A stretch of DNA of 64,000 bases from Thermococcus guaymasensis DSM 11113 (GCF_000816105.1 NZ_CP007140.1:248001-312000); one strand, 5' to 3'. Shown: positions 52,527-61,581, counted from the stretch's first letter. The notes: generated from the letters alone by a model not told the origin. Program-made: numbers and translations.

Positions 52527-53508
52527 CTATAGTTCCCCCGAGTTCTCTAAGCCTTTCAACTCCTCTAGGTTCCTCCGAAAAAACTGGTATCTTCACGATT
52601 TCAAGACCTTTGAACTTCCTCGCCACTTCTCTGAGCACCTTCTCCTGCGCCTCAAGCTTGGCCTTCAACTCTGGGACGTCACCTTTTAGCTCAAGGACTT
52701 TGTTCATGACGATCATGTTAAAGGGGACTTTGAACTTTTTCAGGGTCTCGTAGGCCCTCTCCGTCTCGTAGAGTGGGAGCATTTCAGGGTTCATAACTGC
52801 CACAACGCTCGTCTTCTCTGGATCCGTCAGCACGCTCTCTACGAAGGCAACTTCTTCCCTGTAGGCTTTGAGCTCCTTCATCACGGCGTCCTCTTCTTCC
52901 CTCGTCGGGAGCTTGAACTTCTCGCCCTCCACAACAAACTCCTGCTCGCCGTGGATGTTGGCTATCGCAGCGCGTTTGTCGAGGATCGCCCTCCTTATTT
53001 CTATGAGCTTGTCAGTCCAGATGAGAGATATTTTAGGGAGCGCGAGGACGCGTAGAGTCAGGCCGGTTGGGGGGGTGTCGAAGACTATAACGTCCCACTC
53101 GTCACCCTTCTTCAGTATGTCCCTTATCGCTTCGAGCGTGGCGTACTCCTCTATCCCAGGGGAATACCGGAGAACCTCAAAGTACTTCTCGAGGTTTATG
53201 ACAGTAAGATAGCGGTAGGTGTGCTTCATGCTCTCCTCAAGGTGCTTTAGGTAAGCCTTTATCAGCTTCTCCATATCAAGCTCGGCCGCGTAGAGGTTTT
53301 CGGTTATCTTTTTCGGTTTATCCGAGAGCTTTTCCATAAGCACGTCCCCGAGATTATGGGCAGGATCAAGAGATACTATCAGCGTTTTGTAACCTCTCTC
53401 AGCGAGGGCGATTGCTGCCGCGGCGGAGCTGGTGGTTTTGCCAACTCCCCCTTTTCCGATGAAAAAGATGACGCGATAGCCTTTTTTGGGTCGCAGAAAG
53501 TCGAGCAT
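52516..53508 (-). CDS. ArsA/Get3-like P-loop ATPase
   Basis: 330-residue dimeric SIMIBI-class ATPase. Deviant Walker A FIGKGGVGKTTSSAAAAIALA (residues 15-35), switch I VSLDPAHNLGDVL, switch II VIVFDTPPTGLTLRVLALP and base-recognition MNPEMLPLYETERA. The arsenite cysteines and the CxxC of eukaryotic Get3 are absent. I start at ATG 53508 (GAGGTGGTGGAT upstream); the frame is open to 53571. Related archaeal proteins can bind tail-anchored membrane proteins, but context with a MIP18-like protein also allows a metal/cluster role. Confidence 0.85.
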   Translation of the reverse strand: MLDFLRPKKGYRVIFFIGKGGVGKTTSSAAAAIALAERGYKTLIVSLDPAHNLGDVLMEKLSDKPKKITENLYAAELDMEKLIKAYLKHLEESMKHTYRYLTVINLEKYFEVLRYSPGIEEYATLEAIRDILKKGDEWDVIVFDTPPTGLTLRVLALPKISLIWTDKLIEIRRAILDKRAAIANIHGEQEFVVEGEKFKLPTREEEDAVMKELKAYREEVAFVESVLTDPEKTSVVAVMNPEMLPLYETERAYETLKKFKVPFNMIVMNKVLELKGDVPELKAKLEAQEKVLREVARKFKGLEIVKIPVFSEEPRGVERLRELGGTIVEG

Positions 53509-53518
53509 ATCCACCACC

Positions 53519-53809
53519 TCAGTCAATGTCAAACATTCCCGCAAGTTCGCCGAGGATATCATCCATATCAACTGCCCGCCTCTGCATTACGTAGAGCTCC
53601 CTTGTCATATGGGGAAGAAGCCGTATAACGAGCGTCGTTGGCGGGCTGGGTATTCCTATAAACTCCCCCATAAGGATGAGCGCGAAGACATTCTCAAGCT
53701 CCCTCAGCTCGAATTCAAGATACTCTGTTGAGGTATGCTTAAATGTCCCGAAAAAGCCCTTTAAAAAGGCTCTAATGTCCTCTAAGGGGTCTTTCTCCCT
53801 GTTCCTCAT
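53519..53809 (-). CDS. Small helical protein, unknown function (96 aa)
   Basis: Not recognised. ATG 53809 follows GGTGGTGAGG. Charged N-terminus (MRNREKDPLEDIRAFLKGFF), a central hydrophobic stretch (ENVFALILMGEFIGIPSPPTTLVIRLLPHM) and an acidic C-terminus ending FDID. Lies 44 bases after cstA and 10 bases before the ATPase gene. It is not the DUF466 small protein that accompanies bacterial CstA, but it occupies the same position. Confidence 0.7.
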   Translation of the reverse strand: MRNREKDPLEDIRAFLKGFFGTFKHTSTEYLEFELRELENVFALILMGEFIGIPSPPTTLVIRLLPHMTRELYVMQRRAVDMDDILGELAGMFDID

Positions 53810-53853
53810 CCTCACCACCTAACCGCGCAGAACGTAAAGAATAAAGGAAAGGG

Positions 53854-55593
53854 TCATGCCGCGGCCGCGGCGTACTCTTCCTCTGGCTTCTTCCAGGCGA
53901 GGTAGAAGTCCCACGCCAGCAGAAGATTTAAGAGCAAGCCAATGAGGAGCGAGCCCTTGACTGCCACGAGGGTGGCTCCGCTGAGTGGCACCACTGCTAT
54001 GTACCATATCAAAGCGACAGTCACTGTTATCCAGAGGAAGAGCGCTGGTATGAGGACTGCCCAGCTCCACTTTCCTGCCCTCTGAACCTTGGCAGCCCAA
54101 AGGGCACCCGTCATCATGGCTATACTCGCGAGGAGCTGGTTCATTCCGGCGAATGCTGGCCACAGGGTCTTGTAGCTGGCACCCCACGCAAGCAGGGTTC
54201 CAAGGCCCGCTATGAGGATAGACGCGACCCATTTGTTGGTTATGAACTTCCATACTCCCTCGCTGGTATCAACAACCATTCCAAAGACTTCCTGCCAGGC
54301 GAAACGGCCGAGCCTCGTAGCAGTGTCCAGGGAAGTCAGGGTGAAGGCTGAGACCCACAGGGTCGCGAAAGTCTTTCCAAAGGTTTCGCTGACTCCGTAG
54401 AACTCGCTGACACCCTTGGCATAGCCTCCGATGAAGGTTCCAAGACCTCCCTTGGTTATGTACTCGGTGGCCCATTTGGCGGGCTCGAGACCAGTGAGCT
54501 GGACACCGTACACCGCTATGGCCGTTATAACTATAGTTGAGAGGAAGCCCTCGGTAAACATTCCCCCGTAGCCAACGAGGAGGCCGTGTATCTCGTTGTC
54601 AAGCTGTTTTGAGGACGTTCCCGACCCCACGAGAGAGTGGAAGCCACTCAACGCACCACACGCTATTACCAGCGGCACGGTTGGCCAGAACGGTGAGGCA
54701 ACTGGTTTAGTACCTTTGATTACGTGAGCACTCCATGACGTGAACGCTGGGGCAGTGAAGTCCTTGGCGAGAAGCACGAAGGCAAGTCCTCCAAAGAGGA
54801 GTCCGAACCACAGGATGTAGGCGTTGAGATAGTCCCTAGGCTGGAGAAGCACCCAGACCGGCAGAGACGAAGCTGCAATTATGTAAATCATCAGGATTAT
54901 GTTCCAGTAGTGGTAGGCGGTGGTGTATTCGGCAGTATCCACCGTGGTCTGGCCCTCCACGAAGACCAGCGGGTGGTTGAGACCGATCCAGACAGCTATG
55001 GCGAGGAGGATTATGCCTATAATTGTTCCCAGCTTGAAGTCAATCTTGACCTTGTAGAGCAGCCAGCCGAGGAGCACTGCAATGATGAGGAATAGGATTG
55101 TCGCAGTTGCCGCCTCTGGGGTTGTGGTGAGAAGCTTCGCGGTTACTGCAACGAACGCCGCAACGACGAGCAACAGGGTAAACCATATGTACAGCTCAAA
55201 GGCGATTCCGGTTCTCTTGCTCATAAGCTTTCCTGCAATCCACTGGACGGACTTACCATCGTAGCGCACCGATGACATCAGTGCCAGATAGTCGTGAACT
55301 GCACCGATGAAGACGTTTCCGAACCAGACCCACAGCAGTCCCGGGAGCCATCCCCAGGCCATTGCCACCGCTGGACCGACTATTGGCCCAGCACCTGCAA
55401 TACTTGCAAAGTGGTGGCCATACAGAACTAGCGGGTGCGCCGGAACGTAGTCAACGCCGTCGTAGAGCCTGTGCGCGGGGGTCGGCCTGTTTGGATCGGC
55501 TTTGACAACTTTGTTCTGGAGTGCTTTTCCGTAGGTGTAGTACATGCTGACATATATAGCAGCAGCTATCAGGATTACAACAGCGGAGTTCAT
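53854..55593 (-). CDS. cstA: CstA-family transporter (carbon starvation protein A)
   Basis: Polytopic membrane protein of about 579 residues with some 16 helices. Typical motif RPTPAHRLYDGVDYVPAHPLVLYGHHFASIAGAGPIVGPAVA near the N-terminus, GALSGFHSLVGSGTSSKQL in the middle. Family members import peptides or pyruvate. ATG 55593 is used because GGAGGCGCAGAA precedes it; the frame extends to 55632 through the leader. First gene of a five-gene unit; a palindrome covers its core promoter. Confidence 0.92.
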   Translation of the reverse strand: MNSAVVILIAAAIYVSMYYTYGKALQNKVVKADPNRPTPAHRLYDGVDYVPAHPLVLYGHHFASIAGAGPIVGPAVAMAWGWLPGLLWVWFGNVFIGAVHDYLALMSSVRYDGKSVQWIAGKLMSKRTGIAFELYIWFTLLLVVAAFVAVTAKLLTTTPEAATATILFLIIAVLLGWLLYKVKIDFKLGTIIGIILLAIAVWIGLNHPLVFVEGQTTVDTAEYTTAYHYWNIILMIYIIAASSLPVWVLLQPRDYLNAYILWFGLLFGGLAFVLLAKDFTAPAFTSWSAHVIKGTKPVASPFWPTVPLVIACGALSGFHSLVGSGTSSKQLDNEIHGLLVGYGGMFTEGFLSTIVITAIAVYGVQLTGLEPAKWATEYITKGGLGTFIGGYAKGVSEFYGVSETFGKTFATLWVSAFTLTSLDTATRLGRFAWQEVFGMVVDTSEGVWKFITNKWVASILIAGLGTLLAWGASYKTLWPAFAGMNQLLASIAMMTGALWAAKVQRAGKWSWAVLIPALFLWITVTVALIWYIAVVPLSGATLVAVKGSLLIGLLLNLLLAWDFYLAWKKPEEEYAAAAA

Positions 55594-55626
55594 TTCTGCG
55601 CCTCCATCAAAGTTTTGCACTTTAAT

Positions 55627-55648
55627 GTACATATTCTGTACTTAAATG
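55627..55648 (-). promoter_or_regulatory. cstA promoter and palindromic operator
   Basis: Minus-strand TATA-like ATTTAAG ends at about 55642. Directly downstream, GTACA (55627-55631), spacer TATTC, TGTAC (55637-55641) is a perfect 5-5-5 palindrome, extended by TTTAAT / TTAAA on the two sides. Its position between TATA box and expected start fits a repressor site. No sequence-level clue to the regulator. Confidence 0.6.
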
Positions 55649-55743
55649 CCTTTCGGCAAAAAACTGAAAATATTTCGGCTTTTCACTAAAAAAAGGAGGA
55701 GAGAGGAGAGTTTAGATAAAGAAAAAGTTAACACGGTTCTTCG

Positions 55744-57546
55744 TCAATCCAGTTCTATCAGTGGGTCGCCGGTGTTTACTGCGTCGCCTTCCTTCACGTA
55801 GATTTTCTTCACAACGCCATCTTTTGGAGCCGGAATCTCGTTCTCCATTTTCATAGCCTCAAGCACTAACAAGCCCTGACCAGTCTTGACTTCTTGACCC
55901 TCGCTCACAAGGATTCTAACAACCTTACCCGGCATTGGGGCCGTAACCGTATTCGGAGAAGCCTGCGCAGGGGCCGGTGAAGGGGCACTCAGAGCAGGAG
56001 CCGAAGCAGGCGCTGGAGCAGGAACAGAAACACTCGGAGCCGGAGCACTTGGAGTGGACGGAACTGGAGCAGTAGCCCCAGCGCCTGCTATCTGGGGCAG
56101 ATACCTGAGGGCGCTGAGGTCAACTCCCTCGACCCCAACCTCGAACTCCACGCCATCAACGTACAGCCTGAACTTCTGGGCGGTCTTCGGGATTTCTGGC
56201 CTTTTGAGCCCCCTAGCCCTTGCCTTGAAGAACTCAAGGGCAACCTGTGGGAAGAGGCAGTAAGTGAGAACGTCTTCCTCCTTCTGGAGGTAGCCGAGTT
56301 CTTCAAGCTCCTTCCTGCACTTCTCCAGCTGGGGTTCGAGCAGTTCACCTGGCCTTACCGTTATCGGCTCCTCGTCGCCGAGGACGAGCTTCTTGAGCTC
56401 CGGGTTTATCTCCCCCGGCGGCCTGCCGTAGAGGCCCTTGATGTAGTTCTTGACCTCGTTGGTTATCCTCTCGTACCTTCCGAAGAGAACGTTGAGGACG
56501 GCCTGCGTCCCGACTATCTGGCTCGTTGGAGTGACCAGCGGGGGCCAGCCTAGGTCTTCTCTAACGCGCGGGATTTCGTTCAGAACTTCGTCGAGCTTGT
56601 CGAGCGCGTTCATCTCCTTGAGCTGGGCTATGAGGTTGGAGTACATCCCGCCGGGAACCTGATACTTCAGGACGTAGGGGTTGACCATGAGGGCTTCCTT
56701 GTGGAGCAGGCCCCAGTACTTCTCCTCAAGCAGTTTCTTGAGGTAGCGGGAGACCTCGTGGATTAGCTCCCTGTCGAGGTGGCTTCCGACGGCCTCTGGA
56801 AGGGCGTGCCATACCGTCTGGATTCCAGGCTGGGCCGTTCCGAAGGCGAGCGGGCTTATAGAGGTGTCAATGTAGTCTGCACCGGCTTCAACAGCCTTGA
56901 GGTAGGTTGCCACAGCCATTCCAGTTGTTGAGTGGGTGTGGACGTTAACGGGGACTCCGTAGGCTTCCTTTATCTCGCTTACGAGTTCGTAAGCTTTCCA
57001 GGGCGTCAGCAGGCCGGCCATGTCCTTGATGGTTATGACGTCAACGTCGAGCTGGAGGAGCTCTTCGACCTTCTTCATGTAGTACTCCAGCGTGAATATC
57101 TTGCCGGTGGTGTATGCTATGACTCCCTGAACCTCGGCGCCGACTTCCTTCGCCTTCCTTATCGCAACCTCCATGTTCCTTACGTCGTTGAGCGCATCGA
57201 AGACGCGGAAGATGTCAATTCCGTTCCTGTGGGCCAGCTCCACAAACTTCTCGACGACGTCGTCCGGGTAGTGCCTGTATCCAACGACGTTCTGTCCCCT
57301 GAGGAGCATCTGAAGCTTGGTCTTCTTTATGTGCTCCCTCAAAAGTCTGAGCCTTTCCCATGGGTCTTCTTTCAGATAGCGTATGCAAACATCGAAAGTG
57401 GCTCCCCCCCAGACCTCCATCGAGTAGAAGCCGATTTTGTCCATGGTCTCAGCGATTTTCAGCATATCCTCTGTTGTTAGTCTGGTGGCTATGAGTGACT
57501 GGTGAGCGTCCCTAAAAGTTGTGTCAATTATATCAACCCTTGCCAT
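55744..57546 (-). CDS. Biotin-dependent carboxyltransferase (pyruvate carboxylase B / oxaloacetate decarboxylase alpha)
   Basis: 600 residues. N-terminal TIM-barrel carboxyltransferase: VDIIDTTFRDAHQSLIATRL, metal/carbamate motif DVITIKDMAGLLTPW, and VNVHTHSTTGMA. A conserved region follows, then a Pro/Ala-rich flexible linker of about 45 residues and a C-terminal biotinyl domain with the biotin lysine in LEAMKMENEI. ATG 57546 follows AGGGTGAAGAAA. No biotin carboxylase (PycA) or membrane beta subunit is adjacent, so direction (carboxylation of pyruvate or decarboxylation of oxaloacetate) is open. The biotin ligase that would load it is 1 kb away. Confidence 0.9.
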   Translation of the reverse strand: MARVDIIDTTFRDAHQSLIATRLTTEDMLKIAETMDKIGFYSMEVWGGATFDVCIRYLKEDPWERLRLLREHIKKTKLQMLLRGQNVVGYRHYPDDVVEKFVELAHRNGIDIFRVFDALNDVRNMEVAIRKAKEVGAEVQGVIAYTTGKIFTLEYYMKKVEELLQLDVDVITIKDMAGLLTPWKAYELVSEIKEAYGVPVNVHTHSTTGMAVATYLKAVEAGADYIDTSISPLAFGTAQPGIQTVWHALPEAVGSHLDRELIHEVSRYLKKLLEEKYWGLLHKEALMVNPYVLKYQVPGGMYSNLIAQLKEMNALDKLDEVLNEIPRVREDLGWPPLVTPTSQIVGTQAVLNVLFGRYERITNEVKNYIKGLYGRPPGEINPELKKLVLGDEEPITVRPGELLEPQLEKCRKELEELGYLQKEEDVLTYCLFPQVALEFFKARARGLKRPEIPKTAQKFRLYVDGVEFEVGVEGVDLSALRYLPQIAGAGATAPVPSTPSAPAPSVSVPAPAPASAPALSAPSPAPAQASPNTVTAPMPGKVVRILVSEGQEVKTGQGLLVLEAMKMENEIPAPKDGVVKKIYVKEGDAVNTGDPLIELD

Positions 57547-57632
57547 TTTCTTCACCCTTTAATGCCCACAGAAGTGAGTGTCTTTAAAAGCCTTACGACG
57601 AGGAAAGAAGAAGAGTTAGACAACTGTCGAAA

Positions 57633-58478
57633 TCAGAGCAGGCCCTCGGCCTTGGCGGCCTCCTCCGGATCCTCGTTGCGGTGAACAACGCGGAGGAGGG
57701 CCTTGATGAAGGGCTCAGGGTTCTCACGCTGGAAGATGTTCCTGCCAACAACCGCCCCGGCGCCGCCTGCCTCTATGACCTCCCACACCACCTTCAGGAA
57801 GTCAACTGGGTTCTCGGTCTTTGCACCACCGCTGAGCAGGACCGGGACTCCAGCGGCGGCGTCAACGACCTTCGCGAAGGTCTCCCTTGAGCCGGTCCAG
57901 TAGGTCTTTATCATGTCCGCGCCGCTCTCGGCAGCGGCTCTCGCTCCGTACATGACGACGCGGTAGTCCTCCTTTTTACCATAGCGCTCGTTGATGTAGG
58001 GCCCGCGCGGGTAGGCGAACTGAACGACCGGGAAGCCGAGGTCGTGGGCGTAGCTCGCTATCTCGGCGAACTGGCGCATCATAACGTCCTCCTGGGGCGA
58101 ACCCCAGTAAACGGTGGCCGCTATCGCGTCGGCGCCGAGCTTAACCGCGTCCTCAACGAAGCCGAGCTGGCTCTGGAGGAGCTGGTCTTCCTTCGGGCGG
58201 AGGTTGGTCTTGCTGGTGAGCTTTATCATGAGGCCGACGTTGGGCTTGACCTCGTCGCCGGCTATCCTTGCGATGCCGGGGAGCATCATAACGCCGTCGA
58301 TTCCGGCCCTTACGACCTTCCTTACAATGACCTTCGGGTTAACATGCTCCCAGACAGGCTCAAAGTCCGTCGGCCCGTGCTCAAAGCCGTGGTCCATGGC
58401 GAATATAAGGGCCCTTCCGTCCCTCCTGAAAAAGCGCCTCATCCTCCTCTTTATGCCTGCGTTCTGGTACGCGTCCAT
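57633..58478 (-). CDS. fba: Fructose-bisphosphate aldolase, archaeal class I (DhnA type)
   Basis: Condenses or splits fructose 1,6-bisphosphate in the modified Embden-Meyerhof pathway. 281 residues, DhnA family: [27 protein letters not shown], Schiff-base K191 in [27 protein letters not shown] and [16 protein letters not shown] phosphate loop. ATG 58478 is preceded by GGTGATTAGT; GTG 58487 belongs to the site. The promoter carries a glycolytic motif. Divergent from birA with 95 bases between starts. Confidence 0.94.
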   Translation of the reverse strand: MDAYQNAGIKRRMRRFFRRDGRALIFAMDHGFEHGPTDFEPVWEHVNPKVIVRKVVRAGIDGVMMLPGIARIAGDEVKPNVGLMIKLTSKTNLRPKEDQLLQSQLGFVEDAVKLGADAIAATVYWGSPQEDVMMRQFAEIASYAHDLGFPVVQFAYPRGPYINERYGKKEDYRVVMYGARAAAESGADMIKTYWTGSRETFAKVVDAAAGVPVLLSGGAKTENPVDFLKVVWEVIEAGGAGAVVGRNIFQRENPEPFIKALLRVVHRNEDPEEAAKAEGLL

Positions 58479-58481
58479 ACT

Positions 58482-58517
58482 AATCACCGAGGGTGATATA
58501 CTTTTTCAGGATTTAAG
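58482..58517 (-). promoter_or_regulatory. Aldolase promoter with Thermococcales glycolytic motif
   Basis: Minus-strand TATA CTTAAAT at 58517-58511. Downstream of it, 58482-58498 reads AATCAC-CGAGG-GTGATA on +, i.e. TATCAC-CCTCG-GTGATT on the coding strand: the motif TATCAC-N5-GTGATA with one mismatch. Covering the expected start, it fits repression by Tgr/TrmBL1 when maltooligosaccharides are absent. The divergent birA TATA (GTGTTTAAG, about 58537-58544) is 40 bases away. Confidence 0.75.
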
Positions 58518-58573
58518 GTTTTCCTTGACGGAAAGGTGTTTAAGCCCAAGGTCGAGCTGTGAACGGTGGTTGG

Positions 58574-59293
58574 ATGGAGAAAATGAAGCGGATTGTAGGG
58601 GTCAAGGTTATCCAGCTCGACGAGGTGGGATCAACAAACGAATACGCCAAGGCCATTGCCCATGAGGTTCCGGAAGGAACTGTCGTCGTTGCTAAGAGGC
58701 AGACTGCTGGACGGGGCCGGAAGGGGCGTTCATGGGCTTCTCCCGAGGGGGGCCTCTGGATGAGCGTGATTTTAAAGCCCCCGCGGGTTGACCCGAGGCT
58801 GGCCTTCGTCGGGGCACTGGCGGTGGTGGACACCCTCGCTGACTTCGGGATTTCCGCAGGGATAAAGTGGCCCAACGACGTGTGGGTCGGTGGAAGGAAG
58901 ATATCCGGCATACTGGTAGAAGGAAAGGCAGGGGAATACAGCATACTGGGAATAGGCCTCAACGTGAACAATCCCATCCCCAATGAGCTGAGGAAGAACG
59001 CAATTTCGATGATAGAATTCATAGGCTCGAAGCTCCCTCTCGAAAGTGTCATGAACAGGCTCCTCATGCACCTGGACGGCTGGTACCGGGTCTTCCTTGA
59101 GAGGCCCGACCTGCTGATGGCGAAAGTCCGCGAGAAGACGTTCATACTTGGGAAGCCCGTTATAGTAATCGAGGGGGATGAAAGAATCTCCGGCATAGCA
59201 CTGGACGTACTGGACGACGGCTCTTTGCTTATGGACATCGGTGGACAGTTAAGGAGAATCACGTATGGAGATGTCTCGTTAAGGCTTTTCTGA
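58574..59293 (+). CDS. birA: Biotin-[protein] ligase
   Basis: Attaches biotin to the lysine of carrier domains via biotinyl-AMP. 239 residues: QLDEVGSTNEYAKA, biotin/AMP loop KRQTAGRGRKGRSWASPEGGLWMSV, IKWPNDVWVGGRKISGILVE and LGIGLNVNNP, then a small C-terminal SH3-like domain. It lacks the DNA-binding N-domain of bacterial BirA. ATG 58574 is preceded by GGTGGTTGG. The adjacent carboxyltransferase is its obvious substrate. Confidence 0.94.
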   Translation: MEKMKRIVGVKVIQLDEVGSTNEYAKAIAHEVPEGTVVVAKRQTAGRGRKGRSWASPEGGLWMSVILKPPRVDPRLAFVGALAVVDTLADFGISAGIKWPNDVWVGGRKISGILVEGKAGEYSILGIGLNVNNPIPNELRKNAISMIEFIGSKLPLESVMNRLLMHLDGWYRVFLERPDLLMAKVREKTFILGKPVIVIEGDERISGIALDVLDDGSLLMDIGGQLRRITYGDVSLRLF

Positions 59294-59331
59294 GTTTTTG
59301 TCATTTTGGGATCCGGGGATAAGAACTATGA

Positions 59332-59469
59332 TTCAGTAGAGGCAATGCACCAATAAGGGCATTCTCGCAGATATCCCCCATGTCACCCTTGGGAGTTAAG
59401 GTCAGTGGCCCACTCCTCATGGTCGCCAAGACCGAGGGGGAACTCGACGAGAGCAAGTGGCGCGACTGA
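59332..59469 (+). pseudogene. Possible gene remnant in the birA to CGP-CTERM gap
   Basis: An open stretch ends ...SPLGVKVSGPLLMVAKTEGE..., TGA 59467-59469; an internal ATG is at 59380. Composition and codon use look coding, but there is no ribosome binding site and no match I recognise, and the upstream part hits a stop at 59329. Most likely the tail of a lost gene. The rest of this 256-base gap holds the promoter of the next gene. Confidence 0.25.
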
Positions 59470-59549
59470 TTCTTCCTTCCTTTAATTTTGGGCAAACTTA
59501 ATATACTCTCTCCCATTTTTAGTGGCAGGACAACTGGGGGTAAAGCTAC

Positions 59550-60944
59550 ATGAAGAAGTTTGGATTTTTGATAGCTGCTATTCTGCTCGTCGGAACTCTT
59601 GGGGGAGTTTTGGCTTCAGAAGAATACAAAGAGGTCCAGGAAAACGAGTACTGGGTCTCATGGGACGGGAGCGCAAATGTTACGCTGAAGACAGTCCTCT
59701 ACAGCCCGGAAGACCTCGTGAACAAGACCAGAGAGGGCATACTCAAAATGGGCCTAGAAAACGCGACAAAAATGTTCTTACTCCAAAAACAGCAGGCCCT
59801 CTCTCAGATAGGAATTACCCTAGAAAACACAAGCGTAGAGTTTCCTGGGTATGATACCACCGGGCCCTTTGTTGGTGTGATACACGGCAAAATAACGGGT
59901 CTTGCACGCTATTACTCCTACGATGACACTTGGGAAATTCTGCTGGATGTCCTGCGCATACTTGATCTTTCGGGGATCGACCCAACCACTATCAACAGTT
60001 CGATGCACCTTGAGAACTACTTCACTGTACATCTCCCCCCTGGAGCCAAAGTCGAAAATATAACTAAAGGATTCAAAGCCGAGTCCAACGGCAGTTACAT
60101 TCAGCTGGACGTCAATGTAACTGGTGATGTAATCGAGGCTCACTCGATAATATATTTTAAGGATGGGATTACGAAGGACGACTTTGAAGCCCTCTACTCA
60201 GAACTTAGACCGCTCATTATCAAATACACCGGAAAGACGGGCATTGAGAACTACACAACCTGGGACATGAGGATCTACAACAACATAACAATCGAAGGCG
60301 ACAAAACGTTCCTCAGTACCGTGGAGGAGTACGTTAAACCTGAGGACTACGTCAATTACCTAAAGCTCCAGTTTGTTTACCAGGGTATCCAGCAGGTGGA
60401 GCAGAGCCTCTACAACGGATACGCCCAACAGTTCCAGAACAGCGGAATAAAAGTCCTATCAGGCAACGTTTCCGTAACTAACGTAGAGTCCGATGGCCCC
60501 TTGATTGTAAAATATCAATGGGCTCTCCAAGGGCTTGTCAGCAAAGTCAACAACACTTACATCTATAGTTACAACCCGAAACTCGAATTTGGAGACATGA
60601 ACTTCTCCCGTAGGCTCAACGCGGCAATCAACGAGACCAAAGTTACCAGGATCAAACTTCCTGAGGGCTACGAGTTCATTGAACTTCCTCAGAGTATCGA
60701 CACCAAGACAGATGCTGGAAGCGTTGTAATGAAGGTCACTAAACTCAATGACCGTGAAATCCTTATTGAAAGCAACGTATACCTCCGGTATGGCATTCCA
60801 GCCGAGGCGTACCAGGAACTCATGAGCCAAGTTCCAAGCAATGTGGAGTTCAAATACACGAGCAGCGGAGAAGGAAACAGTATCTGCGGACCAGCCGCGA
60901 TAGCGTTTCTGGCGGTGCTTCCGCTGTTCCTCAGGAAGCACTGA
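59550..60944 (+). CDS. CGP-CTERM surface protein, unknown function
   Basis: 464 residues. Signal peptide MKKFGFLIAAILLVGTLGGVLA, a large extracellular part with many N-x-S/T sites (NVT, NKT, NAT, NTS, NSS, NIT, NGS, NVS), and a C-terminus SICGPAAIAFLAVLPLFLRKH. That tail (Cys-Gly-Pro, hydrophobic helix, basic end) is the CGP-CTERM sorting signal of Thermococcales, probably processed and lipid-anchored at the Cys. The body shows repeated beta-strand patterns (YKEVQENEYWVSWDGSANVT) but no catalytic motif. ATG 59550 follows GGGGGTAAAGCTAC. Confidence 0.85.
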   Translation: MKKFGFLIAAILLVGTLGGVLASEEYKEVQENEYWVSWDGSANVTLKTVLYSPEDLVNKTREGILKMGLENATKMFLLQKQQALSQIGITLENTSVEFPGYDTTGPFVGVIHGKITGLARYYSYDDTWEILLDVLRILDLSGIDPTTINSSMHLENYFTVHLPPGAKVENITKGFKAESNGSYIQLDVNVTGDVIEAHSIIYFKDGITKDDFEALYSELRPLIIKYTGKTGIENYTTWDMRIYNNITIEGDKTFLSTVEEYVKPEDYVNYLKLQFVYQGIQQVEQSLYNGYAQQFQNSGIKVLSGNVSVTNVESDGPLIVKYQWALQGLVSKVNNTYIYSYNPKLEFGDMNFSRRLNAAINETKVTRIKLPEGYEFIELPQSIDTKTDAGSVVMKVTKLNDREILIESNVYLRYGIPAEAYQELMSQVPSNVEFKYTSSGEGNSICGPAAIAFLAVLPLFLRKH

Positions 60945-60993
60945 ACCAGCAAACTTTATTTATTTTCCCCCCTATTCTTTCAGGGTGAAAATC

Positions 60994-61581
60994 ATGGGAC
61001 TGCTTGAAGACAAGGCCCTCGTCGAGGCGGCTCTCTTCGTTTCTGGGAGACCGTTGAGCCTTAAAGAACTCTCAAAAGCCCTCGGGATAAAATCCCTTGA
61101 CTACCTCGAAAAGCTCATTGAGCTCATAGCCGCTGAGTACGCGGAGAGGAAGAGCGCCATAGAGGTCGTCAGGGTTCTCGGCGATAAGTTCGTCATGCAG
61201 GTAAAGCAAGAGTACAGCCAGAGGGTGATACACCTCATGCCCAGGCCGGACCTGAGAACCGGCGAGCTGAAGACGCTCGCTCTGATAGCTTACCTCCAGC
61301 CGATAGAGCAGAGCAAGATCGTCAAGCTCCGCGGGAGCCAAGCCTACGAGCATATAAAGAAGCTCATCCAGATGGGTCTAATCTACGCCGAACCCTACGA
61401 GAGGACTAAGATCCTCGGAACGACTCAGAAGTTCGCAGAACTCTACGGTTTCCCCGAGAACGACCCCAACATCATAAAAGAGGCGTTCAAAAAGGTGGTT
61501 CATGCTGAGTACACGGACATAATAGAGAAGCTTGAAGGTAAGTATGAAGAGGACACAAAAGCCGAGGTTCAAGATTCCTGA
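60994..61581 (+). CDS. scpB: Segregation and condensation protein B (ScpB)
   Basis: Partner of SMC/ScpA-type chromosome organisers; two winged-helix domains. 195 residues: LVEAALFVSGRPLSLKELSKAL (first wing), FVMQVKQEYSQRVIHL, LKTLALIAYLQPIEQSKIVKLRGSQAYEHIKKLIQMGLI (second wing), LGTTQKFAELYGFP. ATG 60994 follows GGGTGAAAATC; a TATA-like ACTTTATTTATTTT is about 35 bases upstream. No scpA or smc gene is in the window. Confidence 0.9.
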   Translation: MGLLEDKALVEAALFVSGRPLSLKELSKALGIKSLDYLEKLIELIAAEYAERKSAIEVVRVLGDKFVMQVKQEYSQRVIHLMPRPDLRTGELKTLALIAYLQPIEQSKIVKLRGSQAYEHIKKLIQMGLIYAEPYERTKILGTTQKFAELYGFPENDPNIIKEAFKKVVHAEYTDIIEKLEGKYEEDTKAEVQDS

